Made by a program: the position numbers and the translations under genes | Notes under the pieces: model-generated | What the model was told of the DNA's origin: nothing | Databases searched by the model: none | The model's input: the letters and a program-made list of their open reading frames with translations, nothing else | Assembly: GCF_000233715.2 (NCBI RefSeq) | Contig: NC_021184.1 | Coordinates: forward strand, 4,708,001 to 4,772,000 | Origin: Desulfoscipio gibsoniae DSM 7213 | Lineage (GTDB): Bacteria > Bacillota > Desulfotomaculia > Desulfotomaculales > Desulfallaceae | Length of the DNA stretch: 64,000 nucleotides | Reading direction: 5' to 3' | Shown here: positions 35,240 to 43,903 of the stretch, piece after piece | Layout: each line of letters opens with the position of its first letter | Position numbering within the stretch: the first letter of the stretch is position 1

Positions 35240-36097
35240 CTATATACCCAATTCTTCCTGCATGCAATGCCATAGGGAAATAATATCCTCAACTACAGTA
35301 CTAACCATTTGAATAACAGGTTTTCCCTTCATAGCAGCTGCAATGACAGCGGGGTCGTACCCTATATGTCCCACCACGGGTACATTTACTTCACTGCACA
35401 TTTTTTCTACCTGCCTGGTATTTTCCGGGTTGATATCCCACTTATTAATACATACCGCTGCTTTAACTCCGAAGTGCGAAGTTAGATCCAGCACCCTGGA
35501 TAAATCATGTATGGATGATAGGGTGGGTTCTACCACCACCAATGCTAGATCTGTGCCACCAAGCGAAGAAATTACGGGGCAGCCAATACCCGGCGGACCA
35601 TCGGTGATGATTAACTCTTTGCCCTCCCTATCAGCTAATTCCCGAGCCTGCTTGCGCACTTCAGCTACTAATTTGCCCGAATTATCCTGGGCTATACCCA
35701 GGCGGGCATGTACAAAGGGACCAAACTTAGTGCTGCAAATAAACCATTCTCCGGCTAGATTTTCCACCAACCGAACAGCGGCCTCCGGACAAGCATGGTA
35801 GCACACCAGACAGCCCTCGCAGCACAGCACATCCACTTTTCCTGATTTTATAGCACCGTAATGGCATAATTCTTCACACAGCCCGCATCCGGTGCACTTA
35901 TCAACATCAATTTCAACCCGGGGCATGCCCCAAAAATTGTTTTTAGATTCAATACAGGGGTTTAGTAGTAGATGCAAATTCGCCGCATCTACATCACAGT
36001 CCGCTATCACATGATTTTCAGCCAGTACGGCTATTGAGGCGGCAATACTGGTTTTACCGGTGCCGCCCTTACCGCTGATTATGGTTATTTCTTTCAT
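35240..36097 (-). CDS. MinD-type P-loop ATPase with inserted 2[4Fe-4S] ferredoxin domain (copy 1)
   Basis: 285 aa. Deviant Walker A SGKGGTGKTS at the N-terminus, then an inserted bacterial ferredoxin module at about 60-110 (CTGCGLCEELCHYGA; CCEGCLVCYHACPEAA) and switch motif DGPPGIGCP. Its ATG overlaps the stop of the following paralogue by 4 bases. Such tandem pairs occur in many anaerobes. Specific target unknown; iron-sulfur or metallocofactor maturation is inferred. Confidence 0.87.
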   Translation of the reverse strand: MKEITIISGKGGTGKTSIAASIAVLAENHVIADCDVDAANLHLLLNPCIESKNNFWGMPRVEIDVDKCTGCGLCEELCHYGAIKSGKVDVLCCEGCLVCYHACPEAAVRLVENLAGEWFICSTKFGPFVHARLGIAQDNSGKLVAEVRKQARELADREGKELIITDGPPGIGCPVISSLGGTDLALVVVEPTLSSIHDLSRVLDLTSHFGVKAAVCINKWDINPENTRQVEKMCSEVNVPVVGHIGYDPAVIAAAMKGKPVIQMVSTVVEDIISLWHCMQEELGI

Positions 36098-36939
36098 CCG
36101 GCTACCAGCTCCTCGATATCCCGATATAGCTGCCTGAAGTCAGCTTCCCACTGTTTATCCAGCTTAACAAGGGGCACCCCCCGGGAATAAGCTTCAGCAA
36201 TTCTTTTGCTAAGGGGTATGGTCATTAACAGGGGCAATTTTTCTTTTTGGCAATATTGTTCTATCAAGCCAATGCCGTTATGGGCACGATTGATCAACAC
36301 GCCACAGGGTACCCTTAATGTTCTGACCATTTGTACAGCTAAATTCAAGTCGTTTAAACCAAAGGGGGTTGGCTCAGTAACCAATAAACAAAAATCAGTA
36401 CCCCGCACGGTATGAATAACCGGGCAGGACGTGCCCGGAGGCGCATCCAATATTGAAATATCAGCATTGACCCGGGCTTTAACCGCATCCACCAGGGGAG
36501 GGCTAAGGGCCGCCCCAACTTCAAGACAACCACGAGCAAATATTATATTGCCCGATAAACCCTTTTCTACCCTGCCGATTTTTTTCGGTATAGGAGTGAC
36601 AGCCTCAGCAGGACAAAAATATTGGCAGCCGCCGCATCCATGACAAAATTCAGGAAAGGTAATTACGCTATCCTCGGTGCACAGCAGGGCACCAAAGGCA
36701 CATAAATCAGCGCACTTGCCACAATAAGTGCATTTTTCATTGTCGATCTGGGGCACTTCAATATAAATTTCCCTGGCATCTTGCATTTCGGGATTAAGAA
36801 AAATATGTCCATTGGGCTCTTCAACATCACAATCAATATAGGCAATCCCTTGGTTATTTGCTGACAGAGCCAAGGCAATATTTGTGGCTATAGTGGTTTT
36901 ACCGGTACCGCCCTTACCACTGGCCACCGAAATTATCAT
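36094..36939 (-). CDS. MinD-type P-loop ATPase with inserted 2[4Fe-4S] ferredoxin domain (copy 2)
   Basis: 281 aa. Same architecture as its neighbour: SGKGGTGKTT, ferredoxin insert (CTYCGKCADLCAFGA; CHGCGGCQYFCPAEA) and DAPPGTSCP. The two differ along their whole length, so they are old paralogues that may act as a heterodimer. It overlaps the NifX-like gene by 4 bases. Confidence 0.87.
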   Translation of the reverse strand: MIISVASGKGGTGKTTIATNIALALSANNQGIAYIDCDVEEPNGHIFLNPEMQDAREIYIEVPQIDNEKCTYCGKCADLCAFGALLCTEDSVITFPEFCHGCGGCQYFCPAEAVTPIPKKIGRVEKGLSGNIIFARGCLEVGAALSPPLVDAVKARVNADISILDAPPGTSCPVIHTVRGTDFCLLVTEPTPFGLNDLNLAVQMVRTLRVPCGVLINRAHNGIGLIEQYCQKEKLPLLMTIPLSKRIAEAYSRGVPLVKLDKQWEADFRQLYRDIEELVAG

Positions 36940-37322
36940 TTTACCACCCGCCCTGATCCTTTAATTCCTGAGTGCTGGCGTGCATTGGGCACAGCCAGCG
37001 GCTCCATGAGCCCGTTTTTATATTTTTCCAATGTCTGAGCAACGGTACCTGAAACACCTGTATATACTGACACACCGCTGCTGGATAGAGCTGTCATGGC
37101 TTTGGGGCCAACCCGGCCGGTCAAAACAACATCCACATGATGGCGCAACAAAACCTGGGTGGTTTTGATACCGGCACCCTCGGCGCTGGCAGCCCCTTCA
37201 TTATTTATTACTTCCTGCAGGTTGCCCTGCTTATCAAACACCAAAAAATAGGCGCAGCGCCCAAAACGCTCTTCCGCTGGTGCACTGACCTCCGAACCGG
37301 CGGCGCTAACCGCTATTTTCAT
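36936..37322 (-). CDS. NifX/NafY-type dinitrogenase iron-molybdenum cofactor family protein
   Basis: 128 aa. Begins KIAVSAAGSEVSAPAEERFGRC and continues as the NifB-C/NifX fold (VVLTGRVGPKAMTAL). Members bind iron-sulfur or metallocluster precursors. No nif structural genes are nearby, so it is one of the many non-nitrogenase members that travel with MinD-ferredoxin ATPases. ATG 37322 lies 9 bases after GGAGG. First gene of the operon. Confidence 0.88.
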   Translation of the reverse strand: MKIAVSAAGSEVSAPAEERFGRCAYFLVFDKQGNLQEVINNEGAASAEGAGIKTTQVLLRHHVDVVLTGRVGPKAMTALSSSGVSVYTGVSGTVAQTLEKYKNGLMEPLAVPNARQHSGIKGSGRVVK

Positions 37323-37440
37323 ATTCATCATCCTCCGGTATTATTATATATTTTGTTCATATGTCTATTTACATTTTAATATTAATTGTTTTATGAACCT
37401 ATGTCAATAATAAATATTAAAAACCCCTTCTATGAACTGT

Positions 37441-37469
37441 TTGACGCCTAACGGCTATGTTGATATACT
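37441..37469 (+). promoter_or_regulatory. Sigma-A promoter for fmdB
   Basis: TTGACG (37441-37446), a 17-base spacer, and TATACT (37464-37469) upstream of the fmdB-like gene. Good match to consensus. Confidence 0.7.
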
Positions 37470-37525
37470 TAATTAGACAGGCTTTCAAATAATATTTGAT
37501 AAAACGATTTGAGGGGAAGGTAATT

Positions 37526-37768
37526 ATGCCTATCTTTGAATTTCGATGTTTAAAATGCGGCAATATTTTTGAGAAACTTTTTATTACCAGACAGGAAGAA
37601 TTTGTGGTGCATTGCCCGGAGTGCAATGCGGATTCCTTGGAGCGCGTAATCAGCAAAACCAATTATGTTATGGGGCCCGGCAAAGACGGAGGCAAAGCCA
37701 AGATGACTACAAAATCATGCGGTTCCGGCAACAGCTGCACGTCTTTTGAGATACCCGGTCCCGAGTGA
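37526..37768 (+). CDS. FmdB-family zinc-ribbon protein
   Basis: 80 aa. CxxC pairs CLKC and CPEC form the putative regulatory-protein FmdB zinc ribbon; the C-terminus is Gly/Lys/Ser-rich with two more Cys (CGSGNSC). Start at ATG 37526 with GGGGAAGG. Function unknown; members often lie near anaerobic respiration genes. Confidence 0.85.
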   Translation: MPIFEFRCLKCGNIFEKLFITRQEEFVVHCPECNADSLERVISKTNYVMGPGKDGGKAKMTTKSCGSGNSCTSFEIPGPE

Positions 37769-37824
37769 TATATGTTGTTTAATGTCAAGCAATTTACTAG
37801 TAAAGGGGCGCGTTTAAGTTTCTC

Positions 37825-38994
37825 ATGAATGAACACAAACGTAACCTGATGGAGGAGTACACGGGCCGGGATCCGCGGGTAATAACAACGTGCCCTTTTT
37901 GCGGTTTACCCATTGAAAGGCCCACGGAGCAAATCCTACGCCGGCCGATGGAAATGCCGGTAGGATCATGTTCCTGCGGCGCAGTATACGCTTACGATGC
38001 CACCGGGCACAACCTGGGGACTGCTTTTTCAGAAGCGCTTGTCTTTGCTTGTAACATGGATTGGGATTTGGCCTGGAATTTATTACCTGAAGATGACTAT
38101 CTGGAAGAGCTGGTGGAACATTACGATATTGAAAGCAACTATATAATTCCGGTGGGAGCATACGAGGGCAGACGCGTTTCGGGTGCCCTTTATTTCATTA
38201 GGATGCACAATGATATTCAAGAGGTGACCCGCCAGGGCGTACAAAAAAAATTGGATCGTACCAGGTCCGCTACTGTTACACACCCACCTTCCGCCAGAAC
38301 AGGTATAAGGAAAAATATTGATAAACGGGAAATCGAGGCCTTGGTGAATAGTTATCAATTGGAGCCATTGCTAGATATTGCCGAGCATGACAAAAGAATT
38401 ATTAGATACCTGCAGCGCATGCTTTATACCGGTGACGAGTTACTTCGTTTAAAAACAACAGATGCTTTGGGGCAAGTCTGCGCCGTTATTGCTCAATATG
38501 AGCCCGGCACTGTATCCAGGCTTTTGCAGAGGTTATTTACATCCATCTCCGATGCCGGTTATGGTGCATCGAACTGGGGGGCTATTGATGCCATAGGCAA
38601 GATCATCGCAGCCTCTCCAGATATATTTGGTGGCTATGTACCCACCTTATTTCAATTTCTGGAAGAAGAGGATGACAAATTAAGGCCAACAGTGTTAAGA
38701 GCACTGGGGGTCATCGCCCGGGCCAGGCCCGACTTGATAAACAAAAGTTACTCATATTTTATAAAATTTATCGAGATGGATGAACCCCTAACCCGGGGCT
38801 ATGCGATATGGCTTATAGGGCACCTGGCCTCGTCTAAAACTCCCAGGCACGGCACGTCCGAGGTCAGGATGAAATTGCCCGATGTTACTGGTGACCATCG
38901 GCAAATAAGGATTTATGCTCATAGCGTTTTAGAGGAGAAAAGCATATCTCAATTGGCCACAAAGGCTCTGGAAAAACTAGGGGACACGAACTAG
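37825..38994 (+). CDS. HEAT-repeat protein with N-terminal zinc ribbon (DVU0298-like)
   Basis: 389 aa. N-terminal CPFCGLP and CSCGAVYAYDATGHN form a likely zinc ribbon; the C-terminal half is helical HEAT/PBS-lyase-like repeats (TDALGQVCAVIA, IDAIGKIIAAS, LRALGVIARA, TRGYAIWLIGHLA). I recall such proteins as conserved among sulfate reducers (DVU0298 type), but that identity was not checked. Its position inside the dsr island fits. It is on the opposite strand from the dsr genes. Confidence 0.6.
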   Translation: MNEHKRNLMEEYTGRDPRVITTCPFCGLPIERPTEQILRRPMEMPVGSCSCGAVYAYDATGHNLGTAFSEALVFACNMDWDLAWNLLPEDDYLEELVEHYDIESNYIIPVGAYEGRRVSGALYFIRMHNDIQEVTRQGVQKKLDRTRSATVTHPPSARTGIRKNIDKREIEALVNSYQLEPLLDIAEHDKRIIRYLQRMLYTGDELLRLKTTDALGQVCAVIAQYEPGTVSRLLQRLFTSISDAGYGASNWGAIDAIGKIIAASPDIFGGYVPTLFQFLEEEDDKLRPTVLRALGVIARARPDLINKSYSYFIKFIEMDEPLTRGYAIWLIGHLASSKTPRHGTSEVRMKLPDVTGDHRQIRIYAHSVLEEKSISQLATKALEKLGDTN

Positions 38995-39017
38995 TTACAA
39001 ATAACAACCAACAAGAA

Positions 39018-39073
39018 CATAAAAGCGTAAAAGCGCTACCCGGTAACACGGGAAGTGCTTTTACGCTTTTATG
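39018..39073. terminator. Bidirectional terminator between convergent genes
   Basis: CATAAAAGCGTAAAAGC pairs with GCTTTTACGCTTTTATG around an inner CCCGGTAACACGGG loop. A long stem, A-rich on one side and T-rich on the other, so it works in both directions, between the HEAT gene (+) and the cysteine-cluster gene (-). Confidence 0.9.
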
Positions 39074-39106
39074 GGACACATGCATTAAATTTTCGCCGCA
39101 GGTATT

Positions 39107-39745
39107 TCATTGTTTTGTTTCTAATTTGAGCAATTGTTCCAAAGGAGTTTTAATCGATTTAGATACCGATAGCAGCAATGCAGCACGCTCCGGATCACCG
39201 ACTCCGGCCCTTTCCAAAAATTTGGCGGACAAACGGTAAAGTTCCTTGTATACACTGTCAAGATCAAATGCAGGATAAGACTGACCCTTTTCAAAACCTG
39301 TTTTAAAGCAGGCATGCACTTTACCGTTAATCAGCGTGGGAATGCCATAAACCCGGCAGGTAATCGGCCTTGCCGAATATAGCCGGCATCTTTGATCATC
39401 ATTTAAAAGCGGGCACCTGACTCTCTCTTTGCCAATGGCTTCAGTAAGTTTTTGGGGGTCCCCTCCGCATTCCTGCAATCTTTTCTCCATAGCCAGCAGG
39501 GCTTCGTCTGCCTCATCCGCACAGGTCATGATGCTTTGCCGGCTGTTTTCATCCAAAGCACTGATTTGCTTATTAAGGTAAGCTGATTCAATTAAAAAAA
39601 GTCCAAATACTGCGCTGCAGCAATCGGAACATTGCTCCGCACACTTGATGCATGCTGCGTAATCTTTCTCCATCCCTTGGAAAGCGGCATCTGCCTTGGC
39701 TACCAGCTGTTCATACTCTTTGAATATATCATCATATTGTTTCAT
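39107..39745 (-). CDS. YkgJ-family cysteine cluster protein
   Basis: 212 aa. Cysteines in CIKCAEQCSDCCSAVFG (residues 31-47) and CPLLNDDQRCRLYSARPITCR (about 125-145) form the CxxCxxCC zinc/iron chelate pattern. Function unknown. It overlaps the TPR gene by 4 bases. Confidence 0.8.
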   Translation of the reverse strand: MKQYDDIFKEYEQLVAKADAAFQGMEKDYAACIKCAEQCSDCCSAVFGLFLIESAYLNKQISALDENSRQSIMTCADEADEALLAMEKRLQECGGDPQKLTEAIGKERVRCPLLNDDQRCRLYSARPITCRVYGIPTLINGKVHACFKTGFEKGQSYPAFDLDSVYKELYRLSAKFLERAGVGDPERAALLLSVSKSIKTPLEQLLKLETKQ

Positions 39746-40368
39746 TTTTTACGATACGGCTCCAATTCTTTTAGAAAATCGGGGTGCACCCCAAAACCAA
39801 GTTTTATGGCTTTATCAACATGCTTAATAGCTTTTTCATAATTATCTTTCAGATAGTAGGCAAATGCGAGATTGTTTTGTCCCAGGGCAAATTCCGGGGC
39901 AAATTCAACCAACTTTTCTCCAGTGGCAATGGCTTTATCAAGGTCATCTTTTTGGATATAAGCGTTGATTAGATTGCTCCAGGCCTGAACAATTTCAGGA
40001 TTCAATTCAATGGCCTCATTTAGCGCTTCAATGGCTTCATCCGTTTTGCTCATCTGCAAATAAGCAAACCCCTGGTTGGCATAGCCCCGAGCATACCTGG
40101 GCTCTATTTCCACCGCTTTTTTATTGGCCTCGACGACCTTTTCCAGGTCGCCCAGCTTAAAATAGATATAACCCAGGTTAACACAGGCTTCAAACATTCG
40201 GCCACTGTTAGCAATGGCCTCCTCGAAAAAATTAATGGCCTCGTTTAATTTACCCTGCTGCATAAGCGAAACACCCAGATTGTATTGGGCATTGGCACAT
40301 TCCGGGTTTTCATTAAGCATATTAATTTGCTCTTCAATAAACTCTCTGGAATCCTGTGGCGTGGTCAT
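39742..40368 (-). CDS. Tetratricopeptide repeat protein
   Basis: 208 aa with about five TPR units (e.g. AQYNLGVSLMQQGKLNEAIN, ACVNLGYIYFKLGDLEK). No signal peptide. A protein-interaction scaffold, coupled to the YkgJ-like gene and lying just downstream of dsrABD. Partner unknown. Confidence 0.85.
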   Translation of the reverse strand: MTTPQDSREFIEEQINMLNENPECANAQYNLGVSLMQQGKLNEAINFFEEAIANSGRMFEACVNLGYIYFKLGDLEKVVEANKKAVEIEPRYARGYANQGFAYLQMSKTDEAIEALNEAIELNPEIVQAWSNLINAYIQKDDLDKAIATGEKLVEFAPEFALGQNNLAFAYYLKDNYEKAIKHVDKAIKLGFGVHPDFLKELEPYRKK

Positions 40369-40562
40369 AATTATCGGCCTTTCTAATTCAAAAATTTAAG
40401 GAGTAATTATTAAACAGCATGCCCCTATAAGCTGCTGAATATCTGTTAATCCAAAAATGATTATAGCAACCGTCACATGAAGGCAAAAAGCACTTACTCT
40501 TTCAACGTATTTCTCGTTTAAAAAATTTGTATTCAAAGCAAGCTTCGGTGCCGACCAGCTTT
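40369..40562. other. Short gap upstream of the TPR gene
   Basis: Non-coding. Together with the palindrome and terminator that follow it makes the 343-base gap between dsrD and the TPR gene. No promoter identified. Confidence 0.35.
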
Positions 40563-40621
40563 GGTGCCGGGTGTTGAAAGGTTGAAAATCATAGATTTTC
40601 AACCTTTCAACACCCGGCACC
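40563..40621. repeat. GGTGCC...GGCACC palindrome, copy C
   Basis: Perfect 28-base arms around ATA. The left arm GGTGCCGGGTGTTGAAAGG differs from copy A by one extra G that is matched by an extra C in the right arm. Preceded by partial phrases AGCTTCGGTGCCGACC and AGCTTTGG. Confidence 0.95.
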
Positions 40622-40654
40622 CGTCTCCCGTGCGGAATTTTTGAACTGGCTCTT

Positions 40655-40695
40655 TAAAAAGAGAGACCGCTGTCCAAATGGGCTAGCAGCCTCTC
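40655..40695 (-). terminator. Terminator of the dsrABD transcript
   Basis: On the minus strand GAGAGGCTGCT pairs with AGCGGTCTCTC (two G-U pairs) and is followed directly by TTTTT, 17 bases beyond the dsrD stop. Confidence 0.8.
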
Positions 40696-40711
40696 CCCAA
40701 AATAAAACAGT

Positions 40712-40945
40712 CTATTCCGGATCTTCAGTCATACCCCTGCCTTTAAGACCATACATAGTGCTGCTGCCGGTGGAGAAATAAATCATGGTGCCGTCATTAA
40801 TCAGCGCTGTGCAGGCTTTTTTAATTTCCCTTGCTTTGGCATCGGGGTTAACTTTTTGTACGGCTTTTTCAATATCTTTAAAATAAAACTTGGTTTTCTT
40901 ACTGGTTTCGGCGAATTCAACAATAATTTTTTTCATTTCGTCCAT
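40712..40945 (-). CDS. dsrD: DsrD, dissimilatory sulfite reductase activator
   Basis: 77 aa winged-helix protein (KKIIVEFAETSKKTKFYFKD ... MIYFSTGSSTMYGLKGRGM). DsrD activates DsrAB allosterically and is found in sulfate reducers directly after dsrB. Third gene of dsrABD. Confidence 0.95.
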   Translation of the reverse strand: MDEMKKIIVEFAETSKKTKFYFKDIEKAVQKVNPDAKAREIKKACTALINDGTMIYFSTGSSTMYGLKGRGMTEDPE

Positions 40946-41059
40946 ATTAACAACCTCTCTCCTTTAAGCAAAAGGTTATAGTGTAAATAAAGGGTTAGCC
41001 CTGCTGCTGCAACATAAATTGCAACAGCAGGTCTAAACCCTGTATTAATTCCGCTAAAA

Positions 41060-42247
41060 TTATTCTATCCCACCAGCAGCTTTTGATACATTCCAGGCAG
41101 CATCAGTGAATTTGAACTGAGTACTAGTCCGCCAGGTATCATAAGCTAAGCGGTAGTCATCAATGAGGTGCTCGGTGAATTCCAGGCCGGTCTTCTCGAA
41201 GAATTTTTCCCAGCCAATCCGTTCAGCCCAATCACCCAGACGCTCGTACTTGTTAGCGTCGACAGCATAGGCTTCCAGGATCTTCTTGACGTTTTCCACC
41301 ACTTCCGGGAACCTCGGGAAGGTGTTCGGCAGCCAGGGCACGACAACCTTGGAGAATTTGGGCTTGCTGATCCGGTTGGAGATCTTGCCGCCGGCCAGAA
41401 TGGTCACGCCGTCGCCTTCTTTGTCGGAAAGGGGCAGAGCCTGGCACATGGTATAGCAGTTACCACAGAACATGCAGCGCTCTTGCTTAATTTTGACGGT
41501 TTTGCCGCCTTCCGGAGTCTTGTCCGGAGAAATGGCACCCAGTGGGCAGGCCGCAATGGCCAGCGGAATTTCGCAAACCTTGTCGATAACTTCGTGGTCG
41601 ATAATGGGAGGCTTGCGGTGGTAACCCAACAGAGCGATATCCGAGCAGTGCACGGCACCGCACATATTCAGGCAGCAAGCCATGGATACGCGCACTTTAG
41701 CCGGCAGGGTCATGCCCTGGAAGTATTCAAACAATTCGTCCGACACAGCCTTAACCATGGAGGAAGCGTCAGTGGCCGGGGTATGGCAGTGCACATAACC
41801 CTGGGTATGCACGATGTTGGTTACGCCGGCGCCTGTGCCACCGATGGGGAACTTGTAGCTGCCGGACACAAATTTACGGCTTTCCAGGTCTTTCTTCAGA
41901 GCTTCCAGCTTCTCAATGCTATCCACCAGGAACTCAATGTTGTTACGGGTGGTAAAGCGCACAGAACCTTCACAGTATTTATCGGCTATATCGCAGATTT
42001 CCCTGACGTGCTGCACGGTCATAAACCGGGCTGCACCGCATCTTACGGTGTATACCTTGTCACCGGTTTCAGATACGTGCACTAAAATACCGGGTTCCAA
42101 CACTTCGTGGTAAGCCCATTTGCCATAGTTGTTCTGAATGACAGGAGGGAAGTACTGCCAGAAGTGTCTGGGACCCAGGTCTGTCAGCCTGTCCTTCAGG
42201 GGATCCTTGGGGTCATATAATCCGAGTCTATCTAAAGATAAAGCCAT
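41060..42247 (-). CDS. dsrB: Dissimilatory sulfite reductase, beta subunit
   Basis: 395 aa. It forms the alpha2-beta2 enzyme that reduces sulfite to a DsrC-bound trisulfide using siroheme and [4Fe-4S]. A Cys group [11 protein letters not shown] and a downstream CPLG supply the siroheme-linked cluster; an inserted ferredoxin module has [14 protein letters not shown] 42247 follows AGGAGG. 12 bases after dsrA. Confidence 0.97.
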   Translation of the reverse strand: MALSLDRLGLYDPKDPLKDRLTDLGPRHFWQYFPPVIQNNYGKWAYHEVLEPGILVHVSETGDKVYTVRCGAARFMTVQHVREICDIADKYCEGSVRFTTRNNIEFLVDSIEKLEALKKDLESRKFVSGSYKFPIGGTGAGVTNIVHTQGYVHCHTPATDASSMVKAVSDELFEYFQGMTLPAKVRVSMACCLNMCGAVHCSDIALLGYHRKPPIIDHEVIDKVCEIPLAIAACPLGAISPDKTPEGGKTVKIKQERCMFCGNCYTMCQALPLSDKEGDGVTILAGGKISNRISKPKFSKVVVPWLPNTFPRFPEVVENVKKILEAYAVDANKYERLGDWAERIGWEKFFEKTGLEFTEHLIDDYRLAYDTWRTSTQFKFTDAAWNVSKAAGGIE

Positions 42248-42259
42248 CAAACAAACCTC

Positions 42260-43678
42260 CTATCTCTTATGTCTGGCCCGATATTCTTTGATATCCCTAG
42301 TCCAGCCGCCGGGTACGTCCTCTTCCTTCCAAAGGATGTACGGGTTTTCACGCGGAGTTTTAACCATCTGCGGCGCCGGTGGCAATCCAATTGCTTCAAG
42401 GAATTTCGGCAGACCAAAGCGCTGCATCACTTCACCCAGACGCTCGCGGTTTTTACCTTCTTCCATCCAGAATTCCCATACTTTCTCGATGAGCTCTTTA
42501 ATGTTATCATAAGGCGGTTCGGCCTTCATGAAAGGAACGACGAGAGTAGCCATTTGAGCGCCCTCGAGAATCGGTGCCTTAGCTCCAAAAAGGATACTGA
42601 TACCGGTATCTTTACCGGGTTTTAGCGCCTTGGGCATAACGTTGATGCAGTGCATGCAGCGGGTGCATTCTTTGTTGTCAATCACAAGCTCGCCGTCAAC
42701 CATGGACATGCACTTGGTGGGGCACAGATCTATAACTTCTTTTTGAATATCAAATTTACCCCAATCTCTTCCCCTGTGCGCACCGCCGTTGGGTATTACA
42801 TCACCGGCGATGTAAGCTTTAACCGCATCCTGGTCAATGCGGATATCATCTCTCCAGGTACCGATAAAGGACATATCGGAACGGGCAATGGAAGCCACGC
42901 AGCCGTTCGGGCAGCCGTCAAACTTAAACTTAAATTTGTACGGGAAAGCCGGGCGGTGCAGCTCGTCTTGATAGTATTGGGTCAGTTCATAGCACAGATC
43001 CTGTGTATCATAGCAGGCAAACTCGCAGCGGGCTTTACCTATGCAGCAGGAAGGTGTGCGCAGGTTGGAGCCGGAACCACCGATATCCTGGCCCATTACA
43101 TGGGTCAGCTCAAAGAAAATGGGTTCCAACTGCTCAGTGGTTGTCCCCAGCAGAACCATGTCACCGGTGGAGCCATGCAGGTTCATCAAACCGCTGCCCC
43201 GGTATTCCCACATGTCACAGACAGTCCGCAAAAAGTCCGAATTATAGAACTTACTGGCGGGCTGGTTGACCCGGATAGTGTGGAAATGGGCGATAGAAGG
43301 ATATTTTTCCGGCAGGTCGGAATATCTGCCGATAACACCGCCACCGTAACCAAACACGCCGACGATACCGCCGTGTTTCCAGTGGGTTTCACCCTCGTCA
43401 AAGGATACTTGAAGCTGGCCAAGCATGTCCTCGACAACATCCCGGTCGATGAGCATTTTGTCATCAGCCAGTTTCCTTCTACGCAGGGCTTCCTGCTTGG
43501 CATCGGCCACAAAGCTGGGCCACGGGCCTTTTTCCAGCTCTTCCAGGTCGGGAATTTCATGTTTAATCTTAAAATTCTTGAGTTCTTCCTCTGTATAATT
43601 GTTTAGTTCTGCATCAGTATAAATCCTTGTCTCTTGGTACTTAATTTCCTTTTGCGGTTCTTTTGGCTCAAAAGGCAC
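42260..43678 (-). CDS. dsrA: Dissimilatory sulfite reductase, alpha subunit
   Basis: 472 aa. SCCIGKARCEFACYDTQ and CPNGCVAS carry the siroheme/[4Fe-4S] cysteines; the ferredoxin insert has CPTKC and CTRCMHCINV. GTG start at 43678 behind AGGAGG. First gene of dsrABD, preceded by a leader of at least 220 bases with a small ORF and a terminator-like hairpin. Confidence 0.97.
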   Translation of the reverse strand: MPFEPKEPQKEIKYQETRIYTDAELNNYTEEELKNFKIKHEIPDLEELEKGPWPSFVADAKQEALRRRKLADDKMLIDRDVVEDMLGQLQVSFDEGETHWKHGGIVGVFGYGGGVIGRYSDLPEKYPSIAHFHTIRVNQPASKFYNSDFLRTVCDMWEYRGSGLMNLHGSTGDMVLLGTTTEQLEPIFFELTHVMGQDIGGSGSNLRTPSCCIGKARCEFACYDTQDLCYELTQYYQDELHRPAFPYKFKFKFDGCPNGCVASIARSDMSFIGTWRDDIRIDQDAVKAYIAGDVIPNGGAHRGRDWGKFDIQKEVIDLCPTKCMSMVDGELVIDNKECTRCMHCINVMPKALKPGKDTGISILFGAKAPILEGAQMATLVVPFMKAEPPYDNIKELIEKVWEFWMEEGKNRERLGEVMQRFGLPKFLEAIGLPPAPQMVKTPRENPYILWKEEDVPGGWTRDIKEYRARHKR

Positions 43679-43790
43679 TGCAATACCTCCTTTTGTTAAT
43701 AAGCTAAATAGCTAGAAAATTTATGATTAATGGCCGATTCTCAGTAGCCTGGTGACACCCCCTTCCAAAATATAAATAACAAGCCGGAAA

Positions 43791-43840
43791 GACGCGAAAA
43801 CTCAGCCTCACCAAACCCATTTTCAACGTTTGAGGCTAAG
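43791..43840 (-). promoter_or_regulatory. Terminator-like hairpin in the dsrA leader (attenuator candidate)
   Basis: On the minus strand CTTAGCCTCA (43840-43831) pairs with TGAGGCTGAG (43810-43801), one U-G pair, 20-base loop, followed by TTTTCG. It lies about 120 bases before the dsrA start and there is no minus-strand gene upstream for it to terminate. The stem is modest and the T-run is only four, so it may be a partial terminator. Confidence 0.55.
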
Positions 43841-43903
43841 AAATAATATACCGCTATAACAATACAGGGAACAGCATATTAAGAAATTCGTTATTTTTTG
43901 CAT
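43823..43903 (-). CDS. Putative leader peptide upstream of dsrA, 26 aa with three Cys
   Basis: ATG 43903 has AGGGAGG 4 bases upstream. The peptide begins MQKITNFLICCSLYCYSG and ends LSLKR, with Cys10, Cys11 and Cys15. Codons for LSL form the 5' arm of the hairpin, and the TGA stop is in its loop. A ribosome at the stop would mask the 5' arm. A chance ORF cannot be excluded, since the peptide is short and I have no comparison. Confidence 0.4.
   Translation of the reverse strand: MQKITNFLICCSLYCYSGILFLSLKR

Noticed and set aside
36936-37322. NifX-like gene as evidence of nitrogen fixation
   Set aside because: No nifHDKENB in the window; this family is widespread outside nitrogenase loci.
42650-43606. 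318-codon plus-strand frame inside dsrA, and the 305-codon one inside dsrB
   Set aside because: Antisense frames of highly conserved dsr genes; no ribosome-binding site and no protein-like motifs.
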